Origin: Coenobita brevimanus
Lineage: Eukaryota > Arthropoda > Malacostraca > Decapoda > Coenobitidae
Assembly (NCBI GenBank): GCA_032717465.1
Contig: CM064681.1
Location: forward strand, 18,102,565 to 18,166,564
Reading direction: 5' to 3'
Length of the DNA: 64,000 nucleotides
Every line of letters starts with the position of its first letter. Within the stretch, counting starts at the first letter, position 1. The notes beneath the pieces are model-generated. The model did not search any database. It was not told where the DNA came from and saw nothing but the letters and a program-made list of their open reading frames with translations. The position numbers and the translations under genes were made by a program. Shown piece by piece: positions 12,456 through 23,748 of this stretch.

Positions 12456-12791
12456 CATATTGAATAATTATTTAATTTAATTGTTTATAATGTGTGACGA
12501 TAGAAAAGAGGTAGTATGCTCCCTTTTAATCTGAGACTTCCCCTATGCGCCATACCCCTTTCTACCTACCAGTGAGTTGCCACCTGGATGTAAATTGACT
12601 GGCGGGTTGTACTATGGTTGAGAAATCTACAAACTTGTATGTATTCTCACGAACATAGATACCAACTACTTCCCATGCACCCCATCTCTTCCTATCACTG
12701 GTTTTCCAACGCGACCTAATCCATTATCAAGTGGCTTCTTGCCTGGAATCCTGTGTAAAGTATTGGTCCGTTCTGTCTTCCACTATGAGTG

Positions 12792-12796
<5 letters not shown>

Positions 12797-12867
<71 letters not shown>
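12797..12867. repeat. (AC)n microsatellite
   Basis: About 70 bp of pure AC in the putative IR intron. Confidence 0.97.
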
Positions 12868-12869
<2 letters not shown>

Positions 12870-13375
12870 GAACAAAATACCACTCTCAGTCTGTTCACGC
12901 TTTCAGTGTGCGTGGGTGTAAGTAATTATTAACAAGTGACTAAAGCTTGGATGGCGAACAGAGGACGCCAAGATTAGTAGACATTACTGTTAACACCTGA
13001 GTACTTCACTCTTTAATTTTACTAAGCCTGTTATACTGACGAAACATCCTTAGCGAGATCGGGAGGAGAATGGAGGCCAGTGGATGTGATAATGTTATAT
13101 AAAAATTACTTATTCCTTATATAGACCCAGATCCACATTAATGACGTGTACATTCAAATGTTTTAATCGTTGTGCCTGCTAATCGACTTCACTGATGAAT
13201 TCACAGTCTCTAACACCTGAGTAACAAGCTGTTTAATGTTACTATTTTCGTTATATGCATGAGAATCCATGTGAAAAATGAATATCATAAGCGAATGTCA
13301 TTTACATAAGTTTATATTAGAGTTTTCATTTGATAGCTGACCCTGTTTTTTATGATCCGTAAACATGTGGTACAG

Positions 13376-13504
13376 GAGCAGCTGGTTGGTTCACCTGCCG
13401 TACAGTCCAGACGGTGCCCAGGTGGTGAAGCTGGCCTCCTGGACCCCCGACAAAGGCCACTGCTATCTCACACCTCTCACACTCTTCCCGGAGAAATTTC
13501 TCAA
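13376..13504 (+). CDS. Ionotropic receptor-like gene, exon b
   Basis: Begins after an acceptor (GTGGTACAG) and ends before GTACTG at 13505. Its first base completes the codon split at the end of exon a (phase 2). It reads 'SSWLVHLPYSPDGAQVVKLA' then 'SWTPDKG' and 'TPLTLFPEKF'. The order 'HLPYSP...ASWTP..G......LFPEKF' is typical of the segment just before the S1 lobe of arthropod ionotropic receptors. It has 42 codons plus a split codon and no stop. The last two bases (AA) join the first base of exon c to give Asn in 'FLNFQGA', the expected family motif, which supports both splice sites. Confidence 0.78.
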
Positions 13505-14001
13505 GTACTGTTGCCAATAGCAGATGAGTATATAATAATTTTAGATATTTTTTCTTAGGCAACACATATGAAGCAAGAAGAATGAGACAGTTTTCATCCT
13601 ATGTAGTGCAAACTTCCTCTTAAACTACAGTACATTACAGTATTGGTCAGTATAAGGATGTTATGCTCATGAGCAGGATAAAGAGGCGACGTTCATCATA
13701 TGATAAGAAACTTAACAAGAGTACTGTAAATACACGATCTGTTTTGGTGCATTATTAGCCAATACTTTATGATATCATTATCTATTTCTTCCTGTTCTAA
13801 CAACTTTCTTTTCATCTCAAGATAACCATTTGGTAATCCAGTTGTTGATGAAAACTGACCTAATTAGTTCGGTAAGTAAAATCTTTTGCCTATATAAGTA
13901 ACTTGATAATAGCAAAAATGAAGTAAAGCATAAGATCACTGCACTGACAGGGTTATTGAGTAGGTTTGGTTGTAAAGATAGAATATGATATTTTTCTGCA
14001 G
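13505..14001 (+). other. Putative IR intron 2
   Basis: 497 bp, begins GTACTG and ends TTTTTCTGCAG. AT-rich with no motif. The neighbouring exons share phase across it. Confidence 0.65.
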
Positions 14002-14173
14002 TTTCCAAGGAGCTACAGTGGACATCGCTGTGTTGACGTATGAGCCACACTGGGCAATAAGAGTGATGGGCAACACCACCACCAACTCTGGCATCGAGTA
14101 CAACATGATGGTTGCCATTAGTAAGACTCTCAACTTCACTTTCCGAAATCTTCCAACTCGAAGTTGGAAAGAG
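14002..14173 (+). CDS. Ionotropic receptor-like gene, exon c (S1 ligand-binding lobe)
   Basis: Follows a textbook acceptor (TTTTTCTGCAG) and ends at a GAG codon before GTTTGT. It reads 'FQGATVDIAVLTYEPHWAIR' and 'NSGIEYNMMVAISKTLNFTF' then 'RNLPTRSWKEV'. The pattern (a hydrophobic strand, 'PHW', then 'G.EY.M..A....LNFT', then 'P...W.EV') is that of the first lobe of the ligand-binding domain in ionotropic receptors. 172 bp, ending in phase 0. No stop. The membrane channel segments and S2 lobe were not found in the window. Confidence 0.82.
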
Positions 14174-14801
14174 GTTTGTTGATAATGTGTTGTAAGCCGT
14201 AGTATATGCTTTTGTGTGTGTGTCATCCTTGTGTCCATAATGGCGGCTATACGAGTTCTTGCAGCACGATCCCTACAGTATCTTGATTCCTCAAATCCTG
14301 TGTCAATTTTGTAAAACCTCATTGTAAGTTATTGTAGGTTTATTTCTTGGGACTACCATTCACACCCAGTCATAGAGCTATTCACCTGGCATTCTCTATT
14401 CTCTCCAGATGCTTTCCATCTCACATCTGGGTAGGTGTGATGAAATTTTTTGTTTTCAAATTATAATTCTCATAGTGCTGACAGGAAAACCATGCAACTT
14501 AGAGTCATAATTTCAGTGAAGCATCAGGACCAGGGTTTGAATTTGACTCTTCTTGTTACACTTATTCGAAAACAAATACAATCAGTATATCCATGACATT
14601 CAAATATAGGAGGAAAAATACATATGATAATATTAATGATTATATAAACTGGGTTACATTTAATCATTTTGGTAATGAATCACATTGGTCACTCAAGGCA
14701 GGAAACAATCTAAGTCGGAAATGAGGGAAGAAACAGTACTGGAATGACAAGTTAATGCATCGCTACATGTATTCATGTTGTTGCACCCTGGATGCTTACA
14801 G

Positions 14802-14878
14802 GTGGAGGATATGGTGGAGGCTCGTCAAATCTTGCTAACGCCAATGGTTTACTCAATTCTCCCAAACAGACTTAAGAG
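14802..14878 (+). CDS. Ionotropic receptor-like gene, exon d
   Basis: Begins after GCTTACAG and ends before GTACGT. Phase 0 joins exon c to give 'SWKEVEDMVEARQILLTPMV', followed by 'YSILPNRLKR'. Ionotropic receptors have 'W.EV...V..R..F......VLPQRLERYDF' here, leading into the first membrane segment. 77 bp, ending in phase 2. The next exon, which should begin with the YDF-like motif and TM1, was not recognised downstream, so the gene is incomplete here or its remaining exons lie outside. Confidence 0.68.
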
Positions 14879-15838
<960 letters not shown>

Positions 15839-15988
15839 CCTCTATATCTATATCTATCAATATCTATCTATATCTACCTGTCTATCTATATTTCTATATC
15901 TATATCTATCAATATCTATCTATATCTATCTGTCTATCTATATTTCTATATCTATATCTATCTATCTATACTGTATATATATAAATAT
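15839..15988. repeat. TCTATA/TATC-type compound microsatellite
   Basis: Irregular repeats of TCTA and TCTATA, about 150 bp, starting exactly where the RTE-like protein coding part ends. Other RTE-like copies in the window end in TAGATAGG-type tails, so this may be an expanded tail. Confidence 0.9.
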
Positions 15989-15989
15989 A

Positions 15990-16382
15990 TCATCATCATC
16001 ATCATCAGCCGCTTGAGTATCCACTGCAGGACCGGCCTATCCCGACCGAAGTCGGGACGATACAGTCAATGTATCTCTACCAAGTGGCTTAGGCTGTCTG
16101 GTAGAGATTGTATGTAGGGTGAGAAGTGCTTGTAAGTGTAATTGCAGTGTTGGAATGGCTTTGGATGTGTGTGTAGTCTGTGAACCAAGTGTAATCGGCC
16201 CGCGCAAGCCAACTGGGTGCAAGCATACTTTACAGTAAGCGACACTGGTTCAACCACAGCACCCCTTGTGTCCGCCAATGCAGTACGTGGCAGGGTGAAC
16301 ACTCCCAAAGTTTATTACCCTGGCGGGGCGCGAACCCTGGTCCACCCGTGTACAAAACGCACACTCTACCACAGAGGCTCCG
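15990..16382 (-). mobile_element. tRNA-derived SINE, copy 1
   Basis: Minus strand. The head (from 16382 down) reads GAGCCTCTGTGGTA, then TAGAGTGTGCGTTTTG, a B-box-like GGTTCGCGCCC and a body of about 300 bp ending in GTCCTGCAGTGGATACTCAA and (GAT)n. Compared with the copies at 21009-21392 and 54478-54869 it is about 390 bp and strongly similar throughout. The head has the layout of a tRNA gene with pol III A and B boxes. Both sides are (AT)n. Confidence 0.82.

Positions 16383-16385
<3 letters not shown>

Positions 16386-16465
<80 letters not shown>
16386..16465. repeat. (AT)n microsatellite
   Basis: About 80 bp of pure TA between SINE copy 1 and a mariner remnant. Confidence 0.97.
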
Positions 16466-16468
<3 letters not shown>

Positions 16469-16695
16469 AGATTGACATTTACTATTTATTCCAACACAAA
16501 AGACACACTTTTAGTCTCGTAAGGGTTCAAAGTGTCTGCCCTCACTATTGACACATTCCTGGAGTCTGTCAGCCACACTTCAACACACAGTAATGCACAG
16601 GTCCAGGATGGTGTTGATTTCCTGGCAGACCTCTGTAATGAACTCACGCAGTTGAGGCAGAGGTGTGTGTGTGTGTCAACCTACTTTTGCACCAC

Positions 16696-16697
<2 letters not shown>
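16466..16697 (-). mobile_element. mariner-like element, internally deleted, with terminal inverted repeats
   Basis: Both ends show the same inverted repeat: AAAGTAGATTGACA at 16466-16480 and its complement TGTCAACCTACTTT near 16674-16687, the latter continuing to TGCACCACCCTG. On the minus strand the interior reads 'LPQLREFITEVCQEINTILD' and, after a stop, 'ECVNSEGRHFEPLRD', which resembles the C-terminus of mariner-type transposases ('LR..I...C..I......R..EC....G.HFE.L'). The DDD catalytic domain is missing. The outermost bases of the left repeat are lost into (AT)n. About 230 bp. Confidence 0.65.

Positions 16698-16749
<52 letters not shown>
16698..16749. repeat. (TG)n(TA)n microsatellite
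   Basis: TG repeats 16698-16732 then TA repeats to 16749, directly adjoining the mariner terminal repeat. Confidence 0.96.
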
Positions 16750-17200
16750 GCAGAAAATTCAATTCACAGTGAAGATATGCATGCAAAATAACCACGGGAG
16801 AAACGAAAGGAGCGACAGTTCGTTCGTTCGTTCGTTCAAAGATTTCCTGCACATATAATGCAGGCCAGGCCATACATTAGCCCGGTCAGTGGGGTATGGG
16901 CTGGTTAAAAAATAGTACGGGGTGAGTACTTTCGTATATTAACAGCGACACTATAAAGTAAAGAGTAGAGGTCTTTTATGCACTCCAGCAACAGGGAGTG
17001 GCACAGAAAAAGGGATGACCTGAATTAAAATTGATCGATACACAGTATAATAGGTACCTGATTCTTTACCTCAGGGATGCCCTGGCAAAAATGGGTAAAT
17101 ATTGCGGCTTAACGTAAGACCTACCGTAAAGGATTAATGCTAGGTGTGTCCCACACAAATGTGAATGTACTACCAGGAGACGACAAGGGACTAGCAACTG

Positions 17201-17503
17201 CTAGTCTAGGGGGTACTGCTTTGAAATAAATTCAGTTAACAACTTATCAATCTTAAAATGACCATAGCTCATGTTTATATTCTTTTCATATATGCCAGAA
17301 ATTAGGCAAGATTCTGTCACATTTCTTTCATCAGAGCTTTTTGATCTTGCTAGAATCTTCGAGCCTACCCACTCAATATGATGATCACTGGGTGCTTTGT
17401 GCTGTAATAAGTCATTACTCAGCTGGGCTGTCCTTACGCTGTATTTATGTTGTGAGATCCTAGTTTCCAACATCAAGAATATTTTCATGGAAGGGGAGGA
17501 CAA
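17201..17503 (-). pseudogene. Penelope-like GIY-YIG endonuclease C-terminal region
   Basis: A 100-codon open stretch. 'RTAQLSNDLLQHKAPSDHHI', 'EWVGSKILARSKSSDERNVT' and 'ESCLISGIYEKNINMSYGHF' fit the C-terminal half of the GIY-YIG nuclease of Penelope-like elements, including the conserved ESCLI helix with the catalytic Glu and the NINMS.G motif. Confidence 0.78.
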
Positions 17504-17702
17504 GGGTTCTTTGAATATTCTGGCAATCTGACCTACTAGCTATCCCTTCAAGGAATCGTTTCTTGGCTGTATTGTGGCACTGAGTTAATATACTTGGTGG
17601 ATATTTTAGCTTCTCTCCAATGCTGTGAATCATATTTAGTTCATCATCTAAAAATTTAGGGTCTGAAATTCTATATGCTCTCAAGTACATGGATAAGAAC
17701 AC
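17460..17702 (-). pseudogene. Penelope-like RT thumb/linker region
   Basis: Open stretch of 80 codons: 'LRAYRISDPKFLDDELNMIH', 'SIGEKLKYPPSIL' and 'AKKRFLEG'. It is the region after the YVDD box in Penelope-like RTs. The same block is found in both orientations around 51400-51780. Confidence 0.78.
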
Positions 17703-18495
17703 AGATCTTTTTACATTAATGTGATAGTTTTAATAATAATGCACATACATTAGTTGTAGATTTTCTGTATACTTTAGTCTTCAGAACACTTTTCTCCCTA
17801 ATAACTTTTACTTCAAAAAATGCAGGCCATTATCCATTTCCACCTCGTGAGTTAACTTTATCGTTGGAACTGACTAATATCATTTAAGAAGAAATTCATC
17901 AACGGGAAGACTGTTTGGCCAGAAGCACAGGCAATCATCAACATATCGGAGCCAAACTATATTTTGCTTCTTTATGGAGGTCAGTAAATGTTTCTCAAAA
18001 TATTCCGTGTAATATTTACCAGATTTCGGGAGACGGGATTACCCATGGCCATACCAAATTTTTGTGTATAATTTCTGCCTTCAAAGGTAAATGATGAGTT
18101 TACAATGCACAGTTCAATAAGCTTGATAATGTTTTCAGAAGAATACCATCAATGTTACTACCCAGAATGCTTGGCAGGAAAATTAAAACATCAACAGGGA
18201 CGTTTGTGAATAATGATTTAACATCAAAGCTGACTAATTTGTAGCGCTAGATGACATTTAGGGATTTTAACTTCCCTACCAAATCTTCATTGTTTTGTAC
18301 AAATGAATCGGAGATTATACCTACAACAGGGAACAACAGTGTTACAAGCCACATTGAGAGCTTGTATGCCGTAGAGCCTACAGAGCTTACGATTGGCTAG
18401 ATGGGGTTGTTTGACTTGTGGATTTTAATAAACCCATACGTATATGGTGCAGATGGATTTTTCACTGAGAACTGGTTGATTAAGTCATTCTTTTC

Positions 18496-18837
18496 TCATA
18501 GGAAAATCTTCATTTCGTTATGGAATTTTCTACTTTGTTTTTCACTTGGATCACTTTCTAGTTCACTGTAGGTGTTGGTGTCATGCAACACTTTGCTCAC
18601 TTTTTCATTGTAGTCACAATTGTCCATAACTTCAACAGCATTGCTTTTATAGACTGTAGTTATTTGCAGGGAGTCATCTTTCTTCAGTTTGTCCAAGGCC
18701 TTCACAAACCTTCTAGGAACAGCATTGTTATTATTTTTAAACACTGCCCTATATAAAATGCCACGAATAATCTCACTATTTTCATTTGATTGTGTTTTCA
18801 TTTGAAAAAAAGGACATGCCGACTTCCCAATCTGCAT
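18496..18837 (-). pseudogene. Penelope-like protein N-terminal region
   Basis: 113-codon open stretch with 'NNAVPRRFVKALDKLKKDDS', 'TTVYKSNAVEVMDNCDYNEK' and 'VLHDTNTYSELESDP'. Penelope-like RTs have a 'KADKG...VV.D..DY..K....L.D..TY' block here. The lysine-rich core is altered to 'YKSNAVEVMD'. Confidence 0.7.
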
Positions 18838-19263
18838 TTGGTTTATCTTCTTGCCTTAAGAAAATGATAACCCATAACCTAAGGCACACAGTGTATCCCG
18901 ATCAAATTCTTTACATGACAGGTTTCTTACGCAATCTTGATTCATATGTATGTTCCAATAGCTGTTTTCAATCAGTCCTTTTAATTTCAATTTATGCTTA
19001 CGTTTCGCACTAATAGTTTCATTGGTGAGAACTTGATAACAATGAGAGAAAAGTATGGTATTTGTTAATTTTGTGGTGTTTATGTTTCTAATACACTGTT
19101 TCTATGTGTCTGAAATCTTAAATATGCTGTTTGCTTCCTCCATAGTGTTGACAATGGATCTTGTCAGGGTAAGCTTCTCATAATCTCCAATGGCTGTTCG
19201 TCCAAGTTGATGAGTTAATCCGGCAGAAGAGACTTAGGTATTACTTGCTCCTCTAGACACCTC

Positions 19264-19860
19264 TTAACCCTGCTCAGGTATAGGTCAGTGTGGTTGCATA
19301 GAAGGTAGACATGGGTCTCTCAGACCCCAAAATATAAACAATCGGGAAAAATTATTATGTTTCCTTTATTCCAGTATTGAAAAAAGAGTAACATATTTGA
19401 TGTTTCCGCAACACAAACATGTAAAAGAAATGAACTGTTCTTTTATTTTTATATTTTTAAAAAAATTTTGAAAAAATAAAAAAAACTAAATAAATTTTGG
19501 CCATCTATAAGAAAAAAAAAAAAAAAAGGTTGCTCAAGATGTCCCAAAGTTTGGTAGGGGATGGTGCTTCATGGTGTGAAGAGGGGCTGCCAGACACTGT
19601 ATTCATCTCTGCAGTCAGGGAGGACAGAATAACTCACACACCTCAGGCAGACGTGGATCTCACAGACGCAATGTATATTCACATAACCTTATACTGCAGA
19701 AACGGAGAGAGAGCTTGAAGTAACTACCTCACCCCTTGCATGGGTACACAAAGTTAGGAAGCTACTGAGAAGAACAGGGCTCCCGAATGTTTAGAAGTTG
19801 ATGAACTAGAAAATGGGATTGGGGGGCTGGGTCTTTCAGACCCACCTCTACCTGAGCAGA
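19264..19860. mobile_element. Possible MITE with inverted ends
   Basis: CTGCTCAGGTATAGGT (19270-19285) recurs inverted near 19845-19860 (ACCTCTACCTGAGCAG). Just inside each end lies a palindrome, GGGTCTCTCAGACCC near 19309 and GGGTCTTTCAGACCC near 19828. TTAA stands at the left border (19265-19268), but no TTAA follows the right end. The interior carries no recognised protein. This suggests a piggyBac-type non-autonomous element whose right border has decayed. No transposase link can be shown. Confidence 0.45.
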
Positions 19861-19879
19861 ATAGGAACAGTGTATTGGT

Positions 19880-19970
19880 CATTGTTAGTTCATGTCATCC
19901 TTTGTTCTGCATGCCACTCCCTGCTGTGGGCGTGCATAAAAGACCTATTCCCTTTACGTTTCCCTATACA
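19880..19970 (+). repeat. Penelope-like 3' tail fragment
   Basis: Shares 'GTCATCCTTTGTTCTG', 'GCCACTCCCTGCTG' and 'GCATAAAAGACCT' with 52535-52590, the tail of a plus-strand Penelope fragment. Orientation is opposite to the copy at 16960-19263. Confidence 0.6.
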
Positions 19971-19971
19971 A

Positions 19972-20008
19972 TATATATATATATATATCATATCATCATC
20001 ATCATCAT
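19972..20008. repeat. (AT)n and (ATC)n: displaced tail of SINE copy 2
   Basis: Short (TA)n followed by (ATC)n. The same tail structure borders SINE copies 1 and 3. It is separated here from the SINE body by the solo LTR. Confidence 0.75.
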
Positions 20009-21003
20009 TGTCACGAATCAAATTCGCGACATTACCCTTTTGTGAGAAGCCACGAACTATTAGTGGAAAACTCACTGTTTATCGTTCAGTTAACCGCTCA
20101 TTCGGACGGAAGCTTTGTCAGATCAATTTTTCAGTGTCATACGTTATCGTCTTTGCGTGAGACATTAGTGCTTCCGCCGAGCGATTTGTTTTGGGCACTT
20201 TTCGCTCACTTGACCGTTAGATAACTGCGGCCTATCGCTCCCATTTCTTTCCCACGACTTACTCAGTCGCATGTTTGTTGTGACGGAGAAAGGTCCTGTG
20301 CTCAAGAAGTGTGAGAGGTCAGCTAGCACCCAAGCTCCACTAGTACAGTTGGCCAGTACTCCCACCCCCCGGGTGATACACAGCATTCATCGACCGGTAT
20401 TTCCTTTTTGTAATCCTAGTTTTAAAAGTTTAATTAAGGTGTTTTTCCTAAGCGTAAGTATTTAGCTCGTGTGTGAGTGAGTGAGTGCGATCTCATTAAT
20501 TTAATTTTGAATTGTAACGTTAAATTTATTTTTTGTAATCAATAAATTTAACAGTTCTTTTTCTTGAGCTTAATGTAAAGTAAACTCTTGTTTCATTTCT
20601 CCATAATTAAGCTTATTTCCCACATAGCTCGTAGCTTGCATAGACGTTTTACTATTCATAACTGGTACTTAGACCAGTCTTGTTGTATTAACTTAAAATC
20701 CGTTGTGCCAGGAGTTAAGCATCAGCAAGGACCTGATATTATTATTAGTATTAGTTATTTATTGTCAGGGGTGAAGTAACTTTCTCCAGAGGCTAACAGT
20801 ACTAATTCAGCATTTGTGAGTAATTAGTCTCTGCTGTGTACTGTTGAGAAAGTTTATAAATTCTCGTTCTTAGAGAATCGTTGCTCGATTTAGCAAGACA
20901 ATCATTGTCCCTGCTCTTTAATATTATTGAATATTATTATCAATTAAATAATATTTAACTATTTATTTTAAAAAACCCGTGATATTTTAAAAACCCTATG
21001 ACA
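20009..21003. mobile_element. Solo LTR with 5-bp target-site duplication
   Basis: A 995-bp sequence starting TGTCACGAATC and ending CCTATGACA, so with TGTCA...TGACA inverted ends. It is flanked by ATCAT at 20004-20008 and 21004-21008. It lies inside the (ATC)n tail of SINE copy 2: tail repeats are on its left and the SINE body on its right. An AATAAA is at 20541-20546. No coding motif is present. The arrangement fits a solo LTR left by recombination between two LTRs, but the parent family is not in the window and the strand is undetermined. Confidence 0.72.
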
Positions 21004-21008
21004 ATCAT

Positions 21009-21389
21009 CAACCATTTTGAGTATCCACTGCAGGACCGGCCTATCCCGACCGAAGTCGAGACGATACAGCCAATGTATCTCTACCAAGTGTCTTAGGTTG
21101 TCTGGTAGAGATTGTATGTAGGGTGAGAAGTGCTTGTAAGTATAATTGTAGTGTTGGAGTGGCTTTGGATGTGTGTGTAGTTTGTGAACCAAGTGTAATC
21201 TGCCCGCGCAAGCCGACTGGGTGCAAGCATACTTTACAGTAAGCGACACTGGTTCAACCACAGCATCCCTTGTGTCCGCCAATGCAGTACATGGCCGGGT
21301 GAACATTCCCAGAGTTTATTACCCTGGCGGGGCACGAACCCTGGCCCACCCATGTACGAAACGCACACTCTACCACTGTACCACAGAGG

Positions 21390-21392
<3 letters not shown>
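21009..21392 (-). mobile_element. tRNA-derived SINE, copy 2
   Basis: Minus strand. The head at 21392 reads GAGCCTCTGTGGTACAGTGG, then TAGAGTGTGCGTTTCGTAC and a B-box-like GGTTCGTGCCCC. The body matches copy 1 closely through to GTCCTGCAGTGGATACTCAA near 21020. Its GAT-rich tail continues beyond the solo LTR at 19990-20008. The head side adjoins (AT)n. Confidence 0.85.

Positions 21393-21465
<73 letters not shown>
21393..21465. repeat. (AT)n microsatellite
   Basis: About 72 bp of pure AT at the head of SINE copy 2. Confidence 0.97.
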
Positions 21466-21468
<3 letters not shown>

Positions 21469-21544
21469 CATCAATCAAAAGGACAATATTGGGAATATCT
21501 TTAAGAGACGGGAAAAGATATACCTGGGTGAGAAAGCGGAGTAA

Positions 21545-23050
21545 ATTCAAACACTTTCACCTTTGTCTGCCAACCTGTACTTTTCCTTCTTGCTGGAAGT
21601 TTGCTCTCATTCAGCCAGTCCCAAAGAAGGGTGACCATTCCCAACCCTCTAACTATCGCCCAGTTGCTTCAACATCTTGTGTCTCAAAAGTTTTTGAGTC
21701 TATTTTTACCAGTAAAATTTTAAAGTTTCTTTCCTATCATAACCTTCTTTCTGATCGTCAGTATGAGTTTCATCATGGACGCTCCACTGGAGATCTCACC
21801 TATATTTCAGACTCCTAGCCATCCTCCTTTCTGGACTCTGGCGAAAGCTTTGCCATTGCACTTGATATCTCAAAGGCTTTCGATCGAGTTTGGCATAAAT
21901 CATTAATTTCCAAACTGCCCTCTTACGGTTTCTATCCTTCTATCTGTGCCTTCATCTATAGCTTCCTTTCTGGTCGTTCTATAGCTACTGTTGTAGACAG
22001 CCACCTTTCTTCTCCTAGATCTATCAAGAGTGGTGTTCCTCAGGGCTCTGTCCTATCACCAACTCTCATCCTTTTATTCATCAATGATTTCCTAAGCTGT
22101 ATATCTAACCCTATCCACTCATACGCTGATGACTCCACCCTTCACCTTCTATACAGTTCCTGCAACGTCCATCTCAGCAGTTACGTCACCAAACAAGGGA
22201 TGAAGCTATGGCACATCTACTGTCTGGTTTGGTTCGTATCTCTGACAGGAGCAAAAGTATTCGTGTTTTTAAAGCATCAAAGATTGAGTTTTTACAACTA
22301 TCAACCCGACAAAATCATCCACAGGAGTACCCACTAATGTTTAATAATATCCAGCTCAATCCTGCATCGTCCTTAAACATACGTGGGGTCTCATTCTCTC
22401 GGGACTTATCTTGGAAAGATCACATTATATATCTTGTAAAATTTGCTTCCAAGAGATTAGGTGTGTTACGCAAACTCCGTACCTTCTTTATCGCTGCACA
22501 GTTGTTAACTTTATACACGTTTTTTTTTTTTTCGTCCCTGTGTGGAGTAAGCTCTCATGTGTGGAGAGGTTCTCCACATACAACTCTTGTCAATAGGGTG
22601 AAGTCAAAGGCTTTTTGTTCCATTAACTCTCCTCTTACTGGCTCCGTTCAACCTCTGTCCCTTCGCCACACTGTTGCATCTTTATCTCTTTTCTATTGCT
22701 ATGTCAATGGTCACTGCTCCTCTGAACTCTCAGCTTGCATCCCTCCACCTCTACGACGGGGACGTAGCACCCATCTAGCAACAAACTCTCATCACTTTTC
22801 TGTTCAGCTCTATAATGCAGGAGTTAACCGTTACTCCCAGTCCTTCATTTATGCAACAGGCCAACTCTGGAACTGTCTCCCTCTGGCTGTATTTCCTACT
22901 TCCTATGATCTCCAGTCTTTCACATGCAGTGTGTCCAGGCATCTCGAAATGAACGGATCTTCATTATGGCTCTCTTTTGTATTGTTTTTTTTTTTTTTTT
23001 TGGGAAAGAACGGTTTGTGAGCTCCTGGCCTTTGGTTTCTTCCTTGCTTT
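21545..23050 (+). pseudogene. Family A non-LTR retrotransposon, copy 1 (RT and C-terminus)
   Basis: 5'-truncated plus-strand copy. It starts within the linker before the RT ('PTCTFPSCWKFALIQPVPKK') and holds 'AIALDISKAFDRVWHKSLIS' (about 21850-21910), 'VPQGSVLSPTLILLFINDF' (about 22035-22090) and the active site 'HSYADDSTLH' (about 22110-22145), with YADD intact. A 270-codon open stretch from 22208 covers the thumb and C-terminus ('SFIYATGQLWNCLPL' near 22845-22890). Frameshifts near 21800 and 22150 and a T-run at 22520 break the frame. It ends in the family 3' region near 23046. Other copies: 29171-31290, 31858-34268 and 57263-59918. Confidence 0.85.
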
Positions 23051-23066
23051 AAATAGATACACAGTA

Positions 23067-23070
<4 letters not shown>

Positions 23071-23110
<40 letters not shown>
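23071..23110. repeat. (AT)n microsatellite
   Basis: Pure TA, about 40 bp, between family A copy 1 and a repeat tail. Confidence 0.95.
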
Positions 23111-23117
<7 letters not shown>

Positions 23118-23151
23118 CCATCATCCAATCCTACGTTGCCCCATGAGGAGC

Positions 23152-23152
<1 letters not shown>
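23111..23152 (-). repeat. Tail of the SINE-like dispersed repeat
   Basis: On the minus strand this reads GCTCCTCATGGGGCAACGTA then GGATTGGATGATGGATGATG, matching 54311-54348. Only the last 40 bp are present, caught between (AT)n and (TG)n(TA)n. Confidence 0.65.

Positions 23153-23198
<46 letters not shown>
23153..23198. repeat. (GT)n(AT)n microsatellite
   Basis: TG repeats followed by TA repeats. Confidence 0.95.
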
Positions 23199-23199
<1 letters not shown>

Positions 23200-23480
23200 G
23201 AATCAGAGCGCAGGAAGAGAAGACATCTGCAGTAGGCAGGTTGGCCCATGCTAGGCAGCTCCTAGAAGATTAAATGAAATACTAGAATAAGATAAGGATA
23301 GCAAAGAAGAAGGCCGTCCTCTGCCCTCCAAACCGTCCAGCTGAAGCCGGTAGGAAAAAGTCAGAAAGAACACCATGCAGTGTAGAAAAACTGGTGCTGA
23401 TATTCTATAGGAAAGTGTGAAACGAGAAAAAAAAGACTATCATAGTGTAACCTGAAAAGGAAAAAGAATGAATTGGTATT
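23199..23480. other. No recognised coding sequence
   Basis: Purine-rich on the plus strand. It may be 3' untranslated sequence of the minus-strand CR1-like ORF2 that ends near 23481. Confidence 0.35.
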
Positions 23481-23748
23481 GGTTATTAGAATTTTTTTCT
23501 ATTCCTACCCCTTATCTGTCATATGTTATCTAGCCTATGCTTGAAACTCTTAATAGATGAGGCAGCAACTACTTTACTAGGTAGCTTACTCCATTCTTCT
23601 ACTACTCTATTTCTGAACCAATTTCTACCTACTTCCTTACTGAAACGGAATTTTTCTAGTTTAAAACCATTACTTCTCGTTCTATCCTATATGCTCACTT
23701 TAAGTACCTTGTTAATATTTCCCTTATTTATACCGTTCATCCACTTAA
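23481..23748 (-). pseudogene. CR1-like ORF2 C-terminal tail, distal part (interrupted by piggyBac)
   Basis: Minus strand: 'WMNGINKGNINKVLKVSI', then 'RTRSNGFKLEKFRFSKEVGR', 'NWFRNRVVEEWSKLP' and 'AASSIKSFKHRLDN' before a stop. This is the C-terminal end of ORF2 in a common arthropod CR1/Jockey-type non-LTR group. Its upstream continuation is on the far side of the piggyBac at 27472-27490: removing the transposon and one TTAA restores '...IEVFKWMNG...' in one frame. Confidence 0.8.

Larger units (their letters stand above)
16960..19263 (-). mobile_element. Penelope-like retroelement, decayed but nearly full coding span
   Basis: Minus-strand Penelope-like element. From the 5' side: N-terminal region with 'VMDNCDYNEKVSKVLHDTNT' (about 18620-18560); RT with 'NIVWLRYVDDCLCFWP' (about 17970-17920), the YVDD active site; thumb region 'AYRISDPKFLDDELNMIHSI' (about 17680-17615); then the linker and GIY-YIG endonuclease end with 'HIEWVGSKILARS' (about 17380-17340), 'ESCLISGIYEKNINMS' and 'GHFKIDKLLTEF' (about 17265-17225). 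The 3' flank holds the family's GGCACTCCCTG-type tail near 16990. Frameshifts and stops separate the blocks. Penelope elements are a separate class of retroelements with RT related to telomerase. Related pieces lie at 42236-42790 and 51261-52670. Confidence 0.85.
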
